A stretch of DNA of 64,000 nucleotides, taken from Ensifer sesbaniae (GTDB lineage: Bacteria > Pseudomonadota > Alphaproteobacteria > Rhizobiales > Rhizobiaceae). Made by a program: the position numbers and the translations under genes. The notes under the pieces are model-generated. The model worked only from the letters and a program-made list of their open reading frames with translations, ran no database searches and was not told the DNA's origin. This document shows positions 32,463 to 40,476 of the stretch, piece by piece (position 1 is the first letter of the stretch; every line of letters begins with the position of its first letter). Location: the NCBI RefSeq assembly GCF_013283665.1, contig NZ_JABEKU010000001.1, positions 2,418,001-2,482,000 of the forward strand, read 5' to 3'.

Positions 32463-32874
32463 GGTCGCTACTCCCCGCTCGGCCGGGTCAGTCGGCATGC
32501 GGCCGCGACTGCCCCGCCGCGTGCCGAAACGGCGGCGCAACGGGGCCGCAGCGAAACCGGCCGGGCACCACCGCCCTCGCCTTCCCGGGCAACTCCGCCC
32601 TGCCCTGCAACCCTTTTGAGACCGTCCTGCACCATGCCTTCTTCCCATGCGTTCGCGTTTGGCCGCTCCGTCTGGCACGGCCATTCCATCGCGCTCCCTG
32701 CGCGCCAATGCAGCTATTTCCTCGCCGCCGCCGGCGAGCCGCTTCCGGTATCCGTCGCAGATGGGCGAACACCGTTCATTTCCGTTGACATCCTATTCGT
32801 AGTAGGATTTCCTAGATTCATCAAGAGGAAATTTCCTATTGGACGTCAGAAACGGAATCTGGGATGCCAGTGCC
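32463..32874. promoter_or_regulatory. Divergent immunity control region
   Basis: About 410 bases between the leftward early operon and the rightward repressor gene. Besides TTGACA at 32785-32790 and the operators at 32791-32837 no gene was found. The left 300 bases are GC-rich and form the untranslated leader or promoter of the early operon. Confidence 0.6.
32791..32837 (+). promoter_or_regulatory. Phage repressor operators at the repressor promoter
   Basis: Three nested inverted repeats with TAGGA/TCCTA arms: TCCTA-N7-TAGGA (32791-32807), TAGGA-TT-TCCTA (32803-32814) and AGGA-AATT-TCCT (32826-32837). The same arms return at 34807-34822. They lie at and just upstream of the repressor start, as for autoregulation. 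Confidence 0.75.
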
Positions 32875-33525
32875 ATGGACGAATTGCGCCGCCTCATCCG
32901 GGAAGCAGTCGAAGCGAAGAAGACGACCTACAAGGATCTGTCGATCGCGATCGCGAAGAACCATGCCTATATCCAGCAGTTCGTCGAGCGCGAGACGCCG
33001 CGGGAACTGCGCGAGCGCGACGCCCGCACGATCGTCGACCTGATCCAGGGCGCACCGGCCGCCGGCGAAGCGCCCATGAGGCGCGCGCCCGGCTTCGCGC
33101 CGCAGATCGTGCCCGGCGAACAGCTCGTCGGCCATCGTGACCTGCCGATCTTCGCCGCCGCGCAGGGCGGCGACGGCCACGTCATCGTCACCTTCGATGC
33201 GGTCGAATATGTCAAGCGCCCCTCGGTGCTCGAGGGCGTCAGGGGCGCCTACGGCATCTATCTCACCGGCAGCTCGATGATCCCGGCCTATGAACCCGGC
33301 GACATGGCGCTCGTCCACCCGCATCTGCCGCCGGCGCGCGACAAGGACGTGGTGCTCTATCACGTGCCGCCCGCCAACGATGCCGAAGCGATCATCAAGC
33401 GGCTGGTCTCCTTCAACGACCGCGAATGGACGCTCCGGCAGTACAACCCCTTCCTGGAGTTCACCGAGAGCCGGGTCGAGTGGTCCTTCTGCCACCGGGT
33501 CGTCGGCAAGTACAGCGCCCGGTAG
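32875..33525 (+). CDS. S24 family (CI/LexA-like) phage repressor, 216 aa
   Basis: N-terminal helix-turn-helix: 'DELRRLIREAVEAKKTTYKDLSIAIAKNHAYIQQFV'. The C-terminal S24 domain has the catalytic Ser in 'YLTGSSMIPAYEPGDMALV' and Lys in 'EAIIKRLVSFND'; a possible self-cleavage site lies around 'FAAAQGGDG'. Such repressors hold lysogeny until RecA triggers cleavage. I prefer the ATG at 32875, which fits the family; a TTG at 32839 has a better ribosome site (AGAGGA) but it overlaps an operator. Divergent from the early operon. Confidence 0.88.
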   Translation: MDELRRLIREAVEAKKTTYKDLSIAIAKNHAYIQQFVERETPRELRERDARTIVDLIQGAPAAGEAPMRRAPGFAPQIVPGEQLVGHRDLPIFAAAQGGDGHVIVTFDAVEYVKRPSVLEGVRGAYGIYLTGSSMIPAYEPGDMALVHPHLPPARDKDVVLYHVPPANDAEAIIKRLVSFNDREWTLRQYNPFLEFTESRVEWSFCHRVVGKYSAR

Positions 33526-33743
33526 ACCGCAAGGCCATGGCGGAAATATTCCCGCCTATTCAAGGCGTTATGTCGTTCACCAGCAAATGATGCGAACCTC
33601 GATGATCGCACAGGAGAAAAACGACAGGCGACCGGACCTGGCTGGCACCCCCTATCGCCGACAGGGACGGGAAATACGGTGCCTAACGCTTGTTCCCGTC
33701 GATCAGTGTTTGCCAGGCACGTGAAGATGCTGTCGCTATGCAA

Positions 33744-34235
33744 TCATTGTTTGTCCCGGTGAACGACGTGGCTAAAAGCTGATGGTAACCTCGCGATTAG
33801 GGGGATTAATGCTGTTGGCTTGAGGTCAAAGCTTGGTAGCTGTTCCGGTAAAGCCCAACGGAATTCCAAGTCGGCATTCCCGTCACGGCTGCGGTGGACA
33901 ATGGCGTTCTGAACAAAAGGAGGCGGTGAGTGCAACTGCACATCGTAGTAAAAGCCTAACTCGTGGGCTTTCTTGCCGCCCAACTCAAAAAAGTTTTCGA
34001 TCAATAGCCGCAGAGGGCCCACAACTGAGGTGCTCCCGAGTTCCTCTTCGACTTCTCGCGACAGAGTTTCGGCTGATGCTTCGTGAAACTCTACCCTACC
34101 GCCAGGAAGCGCCCAAAATGGATCGCTGACGGAGCGATGGATCAAAATATGCCCTTCAGCCCAGATAAGCGCCGCCGCCCTGAATTGGAACCGAGACGGC
34201 CCATTATCCAAAACGATCATGGTTCTGTCGTTCAT
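33744..34235 (-). CDS. Nudix hydrolase, 163 aa
   Basis: A complete Nudix box: 'GGRVEFHEASAETLSREVEE' followed by ELG (G-x5-E-x7-REVEEELG), preceded by 'WALPGG'. Removes nucleoside diphosphates linked to some moiety. Low GC compared with its neighbours, so it may be a recent arrival. ATG at 34233-34235 with AAAGG upstream. It lies between the repressor and the SOS-controlled small gene. Confidence 0.85.
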   Translation of the reverse strand: MNDRTMIVLDNGPSRFQFRAAALIWAEGHILIHRSVSDPFWALPGGRVEFHEASAETLSREVEEELGSTSVVGPLRLLIENFFELGGKKAHELGFYYDVQLHSPPPFVQNAIVHRSRDGNADLEFRWALPEQLPSFDLKPTALIPLIARLPSAFSHVVHRDKQ

Positions 34236-34408
34236 ATTGGTGCCTTTCACATTTTCCACGTTAGCCTGCTATCGCAGCTACAAAGGCATGTTTGCAATGG
34301 ACTAACTGCGGACGACGATCTCCTGCGTCCTCGCCGGCCGATTAGAGAAGCGCCCTCCGTGCCACGGCGGCTTCGCTTCGTAATCACGGAGCCCACCGCC
34401 GCGGCACC

Positions 34409-34657
34409 TCACGCCGCCATTCCCTCCTCGATCTCCATCGGCAGGTCGCCCGCCATGAAGAGCACCCTTGCATCCTCGAACTCCCCGGTCGCAAGATCGC
34501 CCGAACGGCTGAAGGCGACGACGCCCACCTTGGTTGCCGCCAGCCTTTCGGCCAGCCGCACCGCATGCTCGGCCCCGGTTGCCTGCACCGGATTGTCGGC
34601 AAGGAGCGCCCCGCGGCTCCCCAGCGTGAAGCTCTGAACGACGAAATAGGTGATCAT
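34409..34657 (-). CDS. SOS-controlled small protein, 82 aa
   Basis: Starts at an ATG with AAAGGAAC upstream; the LexA box GAAC-N7-GAAC at 34712-34726 is 55 bases before the start. The protein reads 'MITYFVVQSFTLGSRGALLA', then 'ATGAEHAVRLAERLAATKVGVVAFSRSGD', ending in an acidic tail: an alpha/beta fold without membrane segments. Similar small proteins are frequent in rhizobia without known function. The box suggests DNA-damage induction. Confidence 0.75.
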   Translation of the reverse strand: MITYFVVQSFTLGSRGALLADNPVQATGAEHAVRLAERLAATKVGVVAFSRSGDLATGEFEDARVLFMAGDLPMEIEEGMAA

Positions 34658-34711
34658 CCCATGTTCCTTTCCGCCACCTGGAATGGCGGCCCCAAGGTGG
34701 CGCAATCATCA

Positions 34712-34726
34712 GAACAAAACAAGAAC
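34712..34726 (-). promoter_or_regulatory. LexA (SOS) box upstream of the 82-aa gene
   Basis: GAAC, seven bases (AAAACAA), GAAC: exact match to the alphaproteobacterial SOS box on the strand opposite to the one at 18786. It lies about 55 bases before the ATG of the leftward gene. Confidence 0.8.
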
Positions 34727-34795
34727 AAATAATCGCCTATCGACAGCTCGGGGCGGCGGCCGCGAAGAAAATTCCTGCCGGCGGTGCCTTTCCTA

Positions 34796-34825
34796 TTGAC
34801 CACGAAATAGGAATTTTCCTATATT
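34796..34825 (+). promoter_or_regulatory. Promoter with repressor operator for the rightward operon
   Basis: TTGACC (34796-34801), 18 bases, TATATT (34820-34825). The operator ATAGGAA-TT-TTCCTAT (34807-34822) covers spacer and -10, so a bound repressor would block it. Same arm sequences as at 32791-32837. Confidence 0.8.
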
Positions 34826-34905
34826 CCTGCAAAGACGAAACCGGAGGGACCGACGGCAGCCCGAAAGGGCCGCCCGTGCGCACCTCGAACGGACCGAGGT
34901 GAAGG

Positions 34906-35331
34906 ATGCCTGACGTGCTGATCGCGGACGCCATGAAGGGCAGCGCGCCGTTCCTCCAGGGACGCGAGATCATTCTCGCCGTCATGACGCTCGGCGCCGG
35001 CTGGTTTTGCGAAGAAACCGACACCGTCGGCACCACCTACAGGACCGCTGCCGACTGGCTTCGGACCCATGATGGCGAGCATGTCTCAAGGCTGATCCGC
35101 TTCGACCTCGACGCGCTCCACGGCGAGGACGTCACCGAGACGGTCGCCGACGCCTGGCTCGACGGCTACGACCAGACCCCCGAGGAGGAACACAAGCTGC
35201 CGGCCTTTGTCCGCACCTCCGACGCCTGGGACCGATGGTGCGCCGATTTCGCGGCGCAGCGGCCACCCTACAGCCAGGCCGCGCACGGCACGCTCAACCA
35301 CCGCCAGCAGTTCGGTTGCGATCTCGGATGA
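34906..35331 (+). CDS. Phage-type hypothetical protein, 141 aa
   Basis: First gene behind the operator-controlled promoter. Soluble acidic protein with many Trp and Asp residues ('TAADWLRTHDGEHVSRLIRF', 'DAWDRWCADFAAQRP'). ATG preceded by GAGGTGAAGG. Its stop overlaps the next start. No family recognised; likely an early lytic or anti-repressor-type gene on the basis of control. Confidence 0.7.
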   Translation: MPDVLIADAMKGSAPFLQGREIILAVMTLGAGWFCEETDTVGTTYRTAADWLRTHDGEHVSRLIRFDLDALHGEDVTETVADAWLDGYDQTPEEEHKLPAFVRTSDAWDRWCADFAAQRPPYSQAAHGTLNHRQQFGCDLG

Positions 35332-35537
35332 CCGCGACGCTCGACAAATCCGCCCTCTTCGCCGCCATGGAAGCCTTCTGGGAAGCCGAAGGCGGCAACG
35401 AGCATGGCGTCGAAGCCGCGATATCGGCCTATCTGCAGCGCCTGAACCTCACCGCTTTCAACGACATGGCCACGCGCAAGCGCGCCGAACTGGCCGCGGC
35501 AACCGCCCGGCCTTCCGGAGCGCCACGCGTCTCATGA
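35328..35537 (+). CDS. Small phage-type protein, 69 aa
   Basis: ATG overlaps the previous stop (ATGA). Helical protein: 'DKSALFAAMEAFWEAEGGNEHGVEAAISAYLQ', then 'DMATRKRAELAAATARP'. Second gene of the repressor-controlled operon. No function can be assigned. Confidence 0.65.
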   Translation: MTATLDKSALFAAMEAFWEAEGGNEHGVEAAISAYLQRLNLTAFNDMATRKRAELAAATARPSGAPRVS

Positions 35538-35657
35538 GACATGACGGCGCACGCTCGCGGGAATTGCGACGGAGCAAAAATACCCAAATTTGGCAATCAT
35601 CATTAATTTGCAAAAATGCTAATAGAGCGGGCGGGGAGCACAAAGAGGAGAGATTCG

Positions 35658-36062
35658 ATGCCGCGTCTTGCCCATCTCTATTTCAAGACCGCAATCATTT
35701 TCCTGATCATCGGCCTCATGATCGGTCTGCACATGGCGATCAGCCACGATCATGCCGCCACGCCGGCGCACGCCCATACGAACCTGCTCGGCTGGGTCAC
35801 GATGGCGATCTTCGGTGTCTACTATGCGCTCAACCCGGCCAAGGCCGAGCGCCGGCTGGCGATGATCCAGTATTACGTCTACACATCAGGCGTCGCCGTG
35901 CTCGTTCCATCGCTCTATCTGATGGTCACCGGCAGGCCCGAGATCGAACCCATCGTCGCTGCAGCCTCGATCGTCGCCTTCATCGGCGTGCTGCTCTTTG
36001 CCGTCGTCATCTTTTCGAGCGGCGAAACGGTTGCCCAGCCGAGCGCACTGCGGCCGCGATAA
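35658..36062 (+). CDS. Four-segment membrane protein of the COX1-like small family, 134 aa
   Basis: Four membrane segments at about residues 8-26, 44-60, 74-94 and 102-120. After the first comes a His-rich loop 'HDHAATPAHAHTNLLGWVTMAIFGVYYAL'; the His-x-Asn-Leu-Leu-Gly-Trp part resembles heme-binding helices of cytochrome oxidase subunit I, and databases often name such proteins oxidase-like. It is far too short to be an oxidase by itself. ATG with GAGGAGAGA upstream. Bacterial gene just outside the phage early module. Confidence 0.8.
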   Translation: MPRLAHLYFKTAIIFLIIGLMIGLHMAISHDHAATPAHAHTNLLGWVTMAIFGVYYALNPAKAERRLAMIQYYVYTSGVAVLVPSLYLMVTGRPEIEPIVAAASIVAFIGVLLFAVVIFSSGETVAQPSALRPR

Positions 36063-36154
36063 AGCGCGCCGAGCGCCGAACGCGCAACCACTGGGCCAGG
36101 GCAATACAGGAAAGACCGGAGAACCTTTCCTGTACGGCATCCGTCCGCCCTCGA

Positions 36155-36198
36155 GCAATTCCAGGAAAAGTGTGAAACGGTTTTCCGTCCGGAATTGC
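36155..36198. repeat. Short palindromic repeat, single copy
   Basis: GCAATTCC ... GGAATTGC with inner GGAAAA ... TTTTCC arms. The same element is present three times in tandem at 45567-45725. Confidence 0.7.
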
Positions 36199-36211
36199 GT
36201 AATTTCAAAAG

Positions 36212-36256
36212 GTTAGATCATTTCACTGTTTCCATGAAACAGTGAAATGATCTAAC
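36212..36256. repeat. Perfect 20-bp inverted repeat with 5-base loop
   Basis: Left arm GTTAGATCATTTCACTGTTT (36212-36231), loop CCATG, right arm the exact complement (36237-36256). It directly follows the palindromic repeat at 36155-36198. AT-rich, no T run, so it is not a standard terminator. Confidence 0.9.
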
Positions 36257-36514
36257 AAACGGCGAAAGACGAGCACGACGGAAATTGCCCGCCCCCCGCT
36301 GCTTCTCGGGATTTATTTTGGCAAGCGTACCGGAATCGCCGAATCTGGCCTTCCCCCGGCTGCCGGATGCGCGTTAGCTTCCGTACCGCGCAGTACGTTC
36401 TTTCTGGACTGCGCTTCCCCGCACCCCGAGCCATTTTGGGTGCCTGCTTGCCCCGCCCTCGTGCGGGGCCTTCTTTTTCGAGCGTATGTAACGGCAACTC
36501 CACCGATCTTGACC

Positions 36515-36931
36515 TCAGTCGACCTTGAACACGGCGTCGCCGACAAAGACGATGACATATTGCCCGCCTTCGCCCTCGCGCGCCCAGCGCCGCAGCGTCT
36601 CGGCATAGGGTGCCTCTTTCCAGATCTCGGGAAAATCCGGATCGACGAGCACGGTGACCTGCGGCCCCTGCCGATAGATCATCATGCGTGAGCGCGCCGG
36701 GTCCCAGGCGTCGCAGAGCGCCTCATCCGTGCGCCAGAGGCAGAGGAAATCGCGGCAGAGCTGCGGCCGCTGCGCGTAGATCCGGCACCCCTCACCGTCG
36801 ACACAGTGCCGGCACCAGTCGTTCGCCGGCTTCGCCAATGCGTCGATATCGGGCAGCCGGCAGCAAAGGGTGCAGGTGCCGCAGGCGCGCTCGCCGAGCG
36901 GCGTGGATGTCGAAGAGGCCGGAGTGATCAT
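36515..36931 (-). CDS. YkgJ-like Cys-cluster protein, 138 aa
   Basis: The family's Cys-cluster is clear: 'GERACGTCTLCCRLPDI' near the N-terminus, 'WCRHCVDGEGCRIYAQRPQLCRDFLC' next, which bind Zn or an iron-sulfur centre. The C-terminal half is alpha/beta. The ATG at 36929-36931 has no good ribosome site; a GTG at 36949 is an alternative. Function of the family is unclear. Confidence 0.8.
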   Translation of the reverse strand: MITPASSTSTPLGERACGTCTLCCRLPDIDALAKPANDWCRHCVDGEGCRIYAQRPQLCRDFLCLWRTDEALCDAWDPARSRMMIYRQGPQVTVLVDPDFPEIWKEAPYAETLRRWAREGEGGQYVIVFVGDAVFKVD

Positions 36932-37175
36932 CGGCGGACGCTGTAGCACATTGGCCCTGTTCAGGCGAATCAGGCGAACCGATCGGCAGTCCCGCATCAC
37001 GCCGACCCGGGCGCGGGCATCACGCCGCCGCCGACAGCGCCACGCGCCTGATCAGACGATCAAGGGAAACGTGCGGTAGCATCACGAACGAAGGCATCGC
37101 GCGCATGCTTGCGCGGCGGGGAATTTCGACAGCGCCTCGACCGCGGCGGATGCGCGGTCGCGACGAGGGAGCGCC

Positions 37176-37529
37176 TTAGCGGATGCGCGGGCAACCGCGG
37201 CGGTTGGCGAGATCGATCCTGGCGTATTCACCACGCCGTCCGATGCCTTCGACGACGATCCGGTTGCGGCTTATGCCGGCGATCTCGGGATCGCGCATGC
37301 CGTAGCCATAGGCGCGGCGAATGGCCTGGCGGGGGGTGCATCCGCGCCGCGGTCTATAGTAGTAGTCGTCATCGTCATCATAGCGGCGGTAGTCGCGATA
37401 ATCGCCGTCGTCGCCGCGCGGGCCGATATAGAGGTCCAGCGACTGCGCCGGCGATACCGAAGGCAGCGCAGTGACGGCGCCTACGGCGATCACGGCCATG
37501 GCCAGAAGCTTGCTTATCGTGTGTGTCAT
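37176..37529 (-). CDS. Small secreted protein, 117 aa
   Basis: Signal peptide (residues 1-29, ending SPAQS). The mature part has a Tyr/Asp run ('YRRYDDDDDYYYRPRRG') followed by 'CTPRQAIRRAYGYGMRDPEI' and 'RIVVEGIGRRGEYARIDLANRRGCPRI', with two Cys. This tail is frequent in small periplasmic proteins of Rhizobiales. ATG with AGGAGAAAG. Function unknown. Confidence 0.8.
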   Translation of the reverse strand: MTHTISKLLAMAVIAVGAVTALPSVSPAQSLDLYIGPRGDDGDYRDYRRYDDDDDYYYRPRRGCTPRQAIRRAYGYGMRDPEIAGISRNRIVVEGIGRRGEYARIDLANRRGCPRIR

Positions 37530-37659
37530 ATCTTTCTCCTCCACCCGCTACCCGTTGAGTGGACCCCAAGGTTAGCGAAGTGAACATGAATGCAGGAGTA
37601 ACAAACGACCCGCCAAAAAGTTGCGCGGTCGCCTTGGCGGCATGGGAAATCGGCTGGTT

Positions 37660-38367
37660 TCAAGCGCGATTCCGGTGGAAATGGAAGGTCTTGCGGTCGG
37701 TCTCGCCCTGCCGGAAGCCCTTGGCCGCGAGAATCGCCTTCAATTCCTCGACCTTCGCCTCGCCGATGATATGCGGGTGCAGTTCCACCAGGATATCCCT
37801 GACCGAGCCGAAATCGGCGACGCGCAGCAACTCGTCCTCGCTGCCTTCCACGTCCATGATCAGCACGTCTGGACGATAGGTTCCAAGAACCTCGGAAAAG
37901 ACGTCGCTTTCGATCTCCACCTTCGCGCCCGGAAGCTCTCGGTCATAGGCGCTGGAGGAAATGATGTTCTCGCTGCGGAAGAAGGAGATCTTGCGCCCGT
38001 CGGCCGTCATCGCCTTGAGCCGCAAGGCGGGCTCGAGGCCGTTCAGCCGGAAGTTCTCGCGGATCAGCGGCTCCAGCGTCGCGTTGGCCTCGTAGGTCAG
38101 CACGTTCGAGGCGCCGCAGATCCTTGCCGCAAGCAGCGCGATGAAGCCGACGCCGGTTCCGACCTCCAGCACCTTCGAGCCGGGCTTCAGCAGCCGAAGC
38201 AGGATGTTGCGCTCCGTGTCCTCGTAGACCTCGCGGTACATCAGGTCGCGCACGACGGCCGGAACACGCGCCTCGTCGGACACCAGCCGGATGCCGTCGA
38301 TCGTCACCGTGCGTGCATTGGTGAGATAGCGAAATTTCTTCCGAATCGAACGAAGAAGGCGTTTCAT
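37660..38367 (-). CDS. FkbM family methyltransferase, 235 aa
   Basis: SAM-binding motif 'GSKVLEVGTGVGFIALLAA', then 'VLTYEANATLEPLIRENFRLNG' and the FkbM part 'RPDVLIMDVEGSEDELLRVADF' with 'ILVELHPHIIGE'. FkbM enzymes O-methylate sugars or small molecules. Start at the ATG 38365-38367; an upstream TTG at 38379 has a better ribosome site (GGAG). Divergent from a glycosyltransferase, which suggests a surface-sugar role. Confidence 0.85.
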   Translation of the reverse strand: MKRLLRSIRKKFRYLTNARTVTIDGIRLVSDEARVPAVVRDLMYREVYEDTERNILLRLLKPGSKVLEVGTGVGFIALLAARICGASNVLTYEANATLEPLIRENFRLNGLEPALRLKAMTADGRKISFFRSENIISSSAYDRELPGAKVEIESDVFSEVLGTYRPDVLIMDVEGSEDELLRVADFGSVRDILVELHPHIIGEAKVEELKAILAAKGFRQGETDRKTFHFHRNRA

Positions 38368-38561
38368 GCTCTGTCCCAAGGATTTTCTCCCCGCCAGTTA
38401 GTACGATTTTGCGCCCTGCGTAAGAGGGTTTGCATAGTCTCGACATCTGATGCACCGCCGGCCGCCACATCCGGAACGATCGCATTCCGCATTTGCTTCA
38501 CCGGCGTTTTTGATCTAAGCCCCCGCTATATTATGTATGAAGAATACATATCGGAATCGGA

Positions 38562-39614
38562 ATGAAAGCCATTACCTATCCTTTCAGGGATCAATCCGAC
38601 GCCGAGATGATCGCGGACCGAAACCTCTTCGATCGTCTGATCACCTGGTATGAATCGGCCAAGGTGGAGCGTCGCGAACGGTCGGCGGGCCGCGACGTGG
38701 AGCTGCGCTGCGTCAGCCCGCTCGGGCAGACGTCGCTCTATCCCGATGATCTTCCACTGGTTTTCCTCACGCGCAATGACGCCAAATTGATGCCCGGCTT
38801 TCTCGCGCATTACCGGTCGTTGGGCGTTACCCGCTTCATCGGCGTCGACGATGCCTCGACCGACGGCACGCGCGAATATCTGCTGGACCAGCCGGACGTC
38901 GACCTGTGGGCGTCGGCGCTGCGCTACAAGGAGGCCCGGCGCGGCCGCCTCTGGCGGGAGGCGCTGTTTGCCCTCTATGGCGGCGACCGCTGGTATGTGA
39001 ACGTCGATTCCGATGAATTCCTGGTCTACGACGATTGCGAGAACCGCACCCTGTGGTCGGTCATCCATGCGCTGGAGGATCTGCAGATTTCGCGGCTGCC
39101 GGCGCCGATGCTGGACATGTATCCGGTCGATCTCGACGCCGCGGACGTCAGTCAGCTCCAGACCCGCGCGCCCTGGGAAATCGCCGACCATTTCGACAGC
39201 GGCGGCTATTCGCTGGCGACGACCCGGCGCGCCATCACCGTCAAGGGCGGCGCGCGCCACCGCGAGTTCGAGGCGGACCTGGAACTGATCAAGTATCCGC
39301 TGATCTTCTGGGACGAGGACTGTTGCTTCGGCGCCAGCATCCATCAGCCGCTGCCCTATGAGCGCAATTTCGCCTCGGTGCTCGGCGCTCTCCTGCATTT
39401 CAAGTTCTTCGCCGACTACGAGAAGGTCTTCGAGGACGCGGTTGCCGACGGACAATATTTCGATGGCTCGGCGGCTTACGCAAAGATGACGCAAGCGCTC
39501 GCCGACACCGGCGCGCTGCAGCTCTTTTCCCAATCCTCGGTGAAGTTCGACGGCTCGAAGCAGTTGCTGCGGCTCGGTTTCATCACCCCCGTGCCCTACT
39601 GCATGTCTCCTTAA
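38562..39614 (+). CDS. Glycosyltransferase (GT2/GT92-like), 350 aa
   Basis: Has 'PLVFLTRNDAKLMPGFLAHYRSLGVTRFIGVDDASTDGTREYL', the nucleotide-sugar pocket, and the DxD motif in 'RWYVNVDSDEFLVYDD'. Further on 'LIKYPLIFWDED' and 'LLHFKFFADYEK', common to the family that seems to add galactose or similar sugars. The last residues 'YCMSP' and the stop are encoded inside a palindromic mosaic repeat, so the natural end may have been longer. Divergent from the FkbM gene. Confidence 0.85.
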   Translation: MKAITYPFRDQSDAEMIADRNLFDRLITWYESAKVERRERSAGRDVELRCVSPLGQTSLYPDDLPLVFLTRNDAKLMPGFLAHYRSLGVTRFIGVDDASTDGTREYLLDQPDVDLWASALRYKEARRGRLWREALFALYGGDRWYVNVDSDEFLVYDDCENRTLWSVIHALEDLQISRLPAPMLDMYPVDLDAADVSQLQTRAPWEIADHFDSGGYSLATTRRAITVKGGARHREFEADLELIKYPLIFWDEDCCFGASIHQPLPYERNFASVLGALLHFKFFADYEKVFEDAVADGQYFDGSAAYAKMTQALADTGALQLFSQSSVKFDGSKQLLRLGFITPVPYCMSP

Positions 39615-39703
39615 ATCGACCTCGATTTCAGGACGAGGACATGCAGCAAATCAAAGTGCTACAGCGACCTTTGCGCGTCTCATAAGACGCGCGGCGCTGT
39701 AGC
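39600..39703. repeat. Palindromic mosaic repeat, type 2, copy B
   Basis: Two nested hairpins: CTGCATGTC ... GACATGCAG with inner AATCG-ACCT-CGATT, and CTACAGCG ... CGCTGTAG with inner GCGCGTCT-CATA-AGACGCGC. It contains the stop codon of the glycosyltransferase. Copy A is at 29013; the second hairpin alone recurs at about 40691-40727. Confidence 0.85.
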
Positions 39704-39895
39704 GCGCCGCCGGCGGCAAGCGCTGAGGCCCGCGCCGCATCCGGCAATGCCTCTGCCCGCGCGATAAACGGCGCGCCCCGGTCGCCGCGCAACCGCATCG
39801 TCGGATTTTCAACCGACCCGCGAGCTTGGCCGTTGATAATTCGACCGACCGCTCCATTTACAGCTCTGAGGCACTTAACCTGAGGAGAAGCCTGC

Positions 39896-40147
39896 ATGAA
39901 TCGAAACACAGTCATCGGCATCGTGGTTGTGATCGTGCTCATCATTCTTGGCGTCGTGTACCTGAGACCGGGGGGCGAGCAAGCGACCGAGACCCCGCCG
40001 GCAACGACGACGACACAGCCCTCGACGACCGAGCAGCAGCCAGCGACGCAACAGCCGGCAACGCCTGACCAGTCGACGACTCAGCCCTCGACCACTCAGC
40101 CGTCGACGACCCAGCCGTCAACAACGCAACCGTCTACGAGCCAGTAA
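39896..40147 (+). CDS. Membrane-anchored Ser/Thr/Gln/Pro repeat protein, 83 aa
   Basis: One membrane segment at residues 7-24 followed by a wholly low-complexity tail: after 'ETPPATTTTQPSTTEQQPA' come four perfect 'STTQP' units. The DNA repeat is a 15-base unit with synonymous changes, so the number of units may vary between strains. ATG with GAGGAG upstream. Possibly a periplasmic spacer protein. Confidence 0.75.
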   Translation: MNRNTVIGIVVVIVLIILGVVYLRPGGEQATETPPATTTTQPSTTEQQPATQQPATPDQSTTQPSTTQPSTTQPSTTQPSTSQ

Positions 40148-40228
40148 CGGCCTAAAACGCGACCACCCCTGTCGCACGGGCGGACACCGGGTGGTCGCAT
40201 CAGACAAGACAGGCCAGACGCTGCGACG

Positions 40229-40414
40229 TTATCGCGGCCGGGCAGCCATGTGCCGGCCGCATGTTAGCCACCAAAGGTTCCGTGCCTCATCGGATCGACG
40301 GGGTCCGTACTCCCCAAAAAAGCGCTTGCGCAATTCTTTCAGGCTTTCTTCCCAGATGTCGCGCTGGCAGGCTGAAACAGAGCCCGCCGCTCGAAAAATA
40401 TCCGACAGCGTCAC
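40229..40414 (-). CDS. Possible small protein, 61 aa
   Basis: A minus-strand frame from a GTG (40412-40414, GGAAGG upstream) encodes 'SDIFRAAGSVSACQRDIWEE' and 'LKELRKRFFGEYGPRRSD', which looks like a real helical protein with a basic tail. No homologue recognised. Supported only by composition and start context. Confidence 0.35.
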   Translation of the reverse strand: MTLSDIFRAAGSVSACQRDIWEESLKELRKRFFGEYGPRRSDEARNLWWLTCGRHMAARPR

Positions 40415-40476
40415 CGCCCTGTTCCCTTCCGGCTTGCCGATGTTATGAATCCGGCTCCCGCCAATGGAGCCCCCGA

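Noticed and set aside
36212-36256. The 20-bp inverted repeat as a phage attachment site
   Set aside because: No matching sequence was found at the other side of the phage region, and there is no integrase or tRNA at this spot.
40080-40145. Regularly spaced short repeats that might suggest a CRISPR array
   Set aside because: They are contiguous 15-base codon repeats inside a reading frame, with no spacers and no cas genes nearby.
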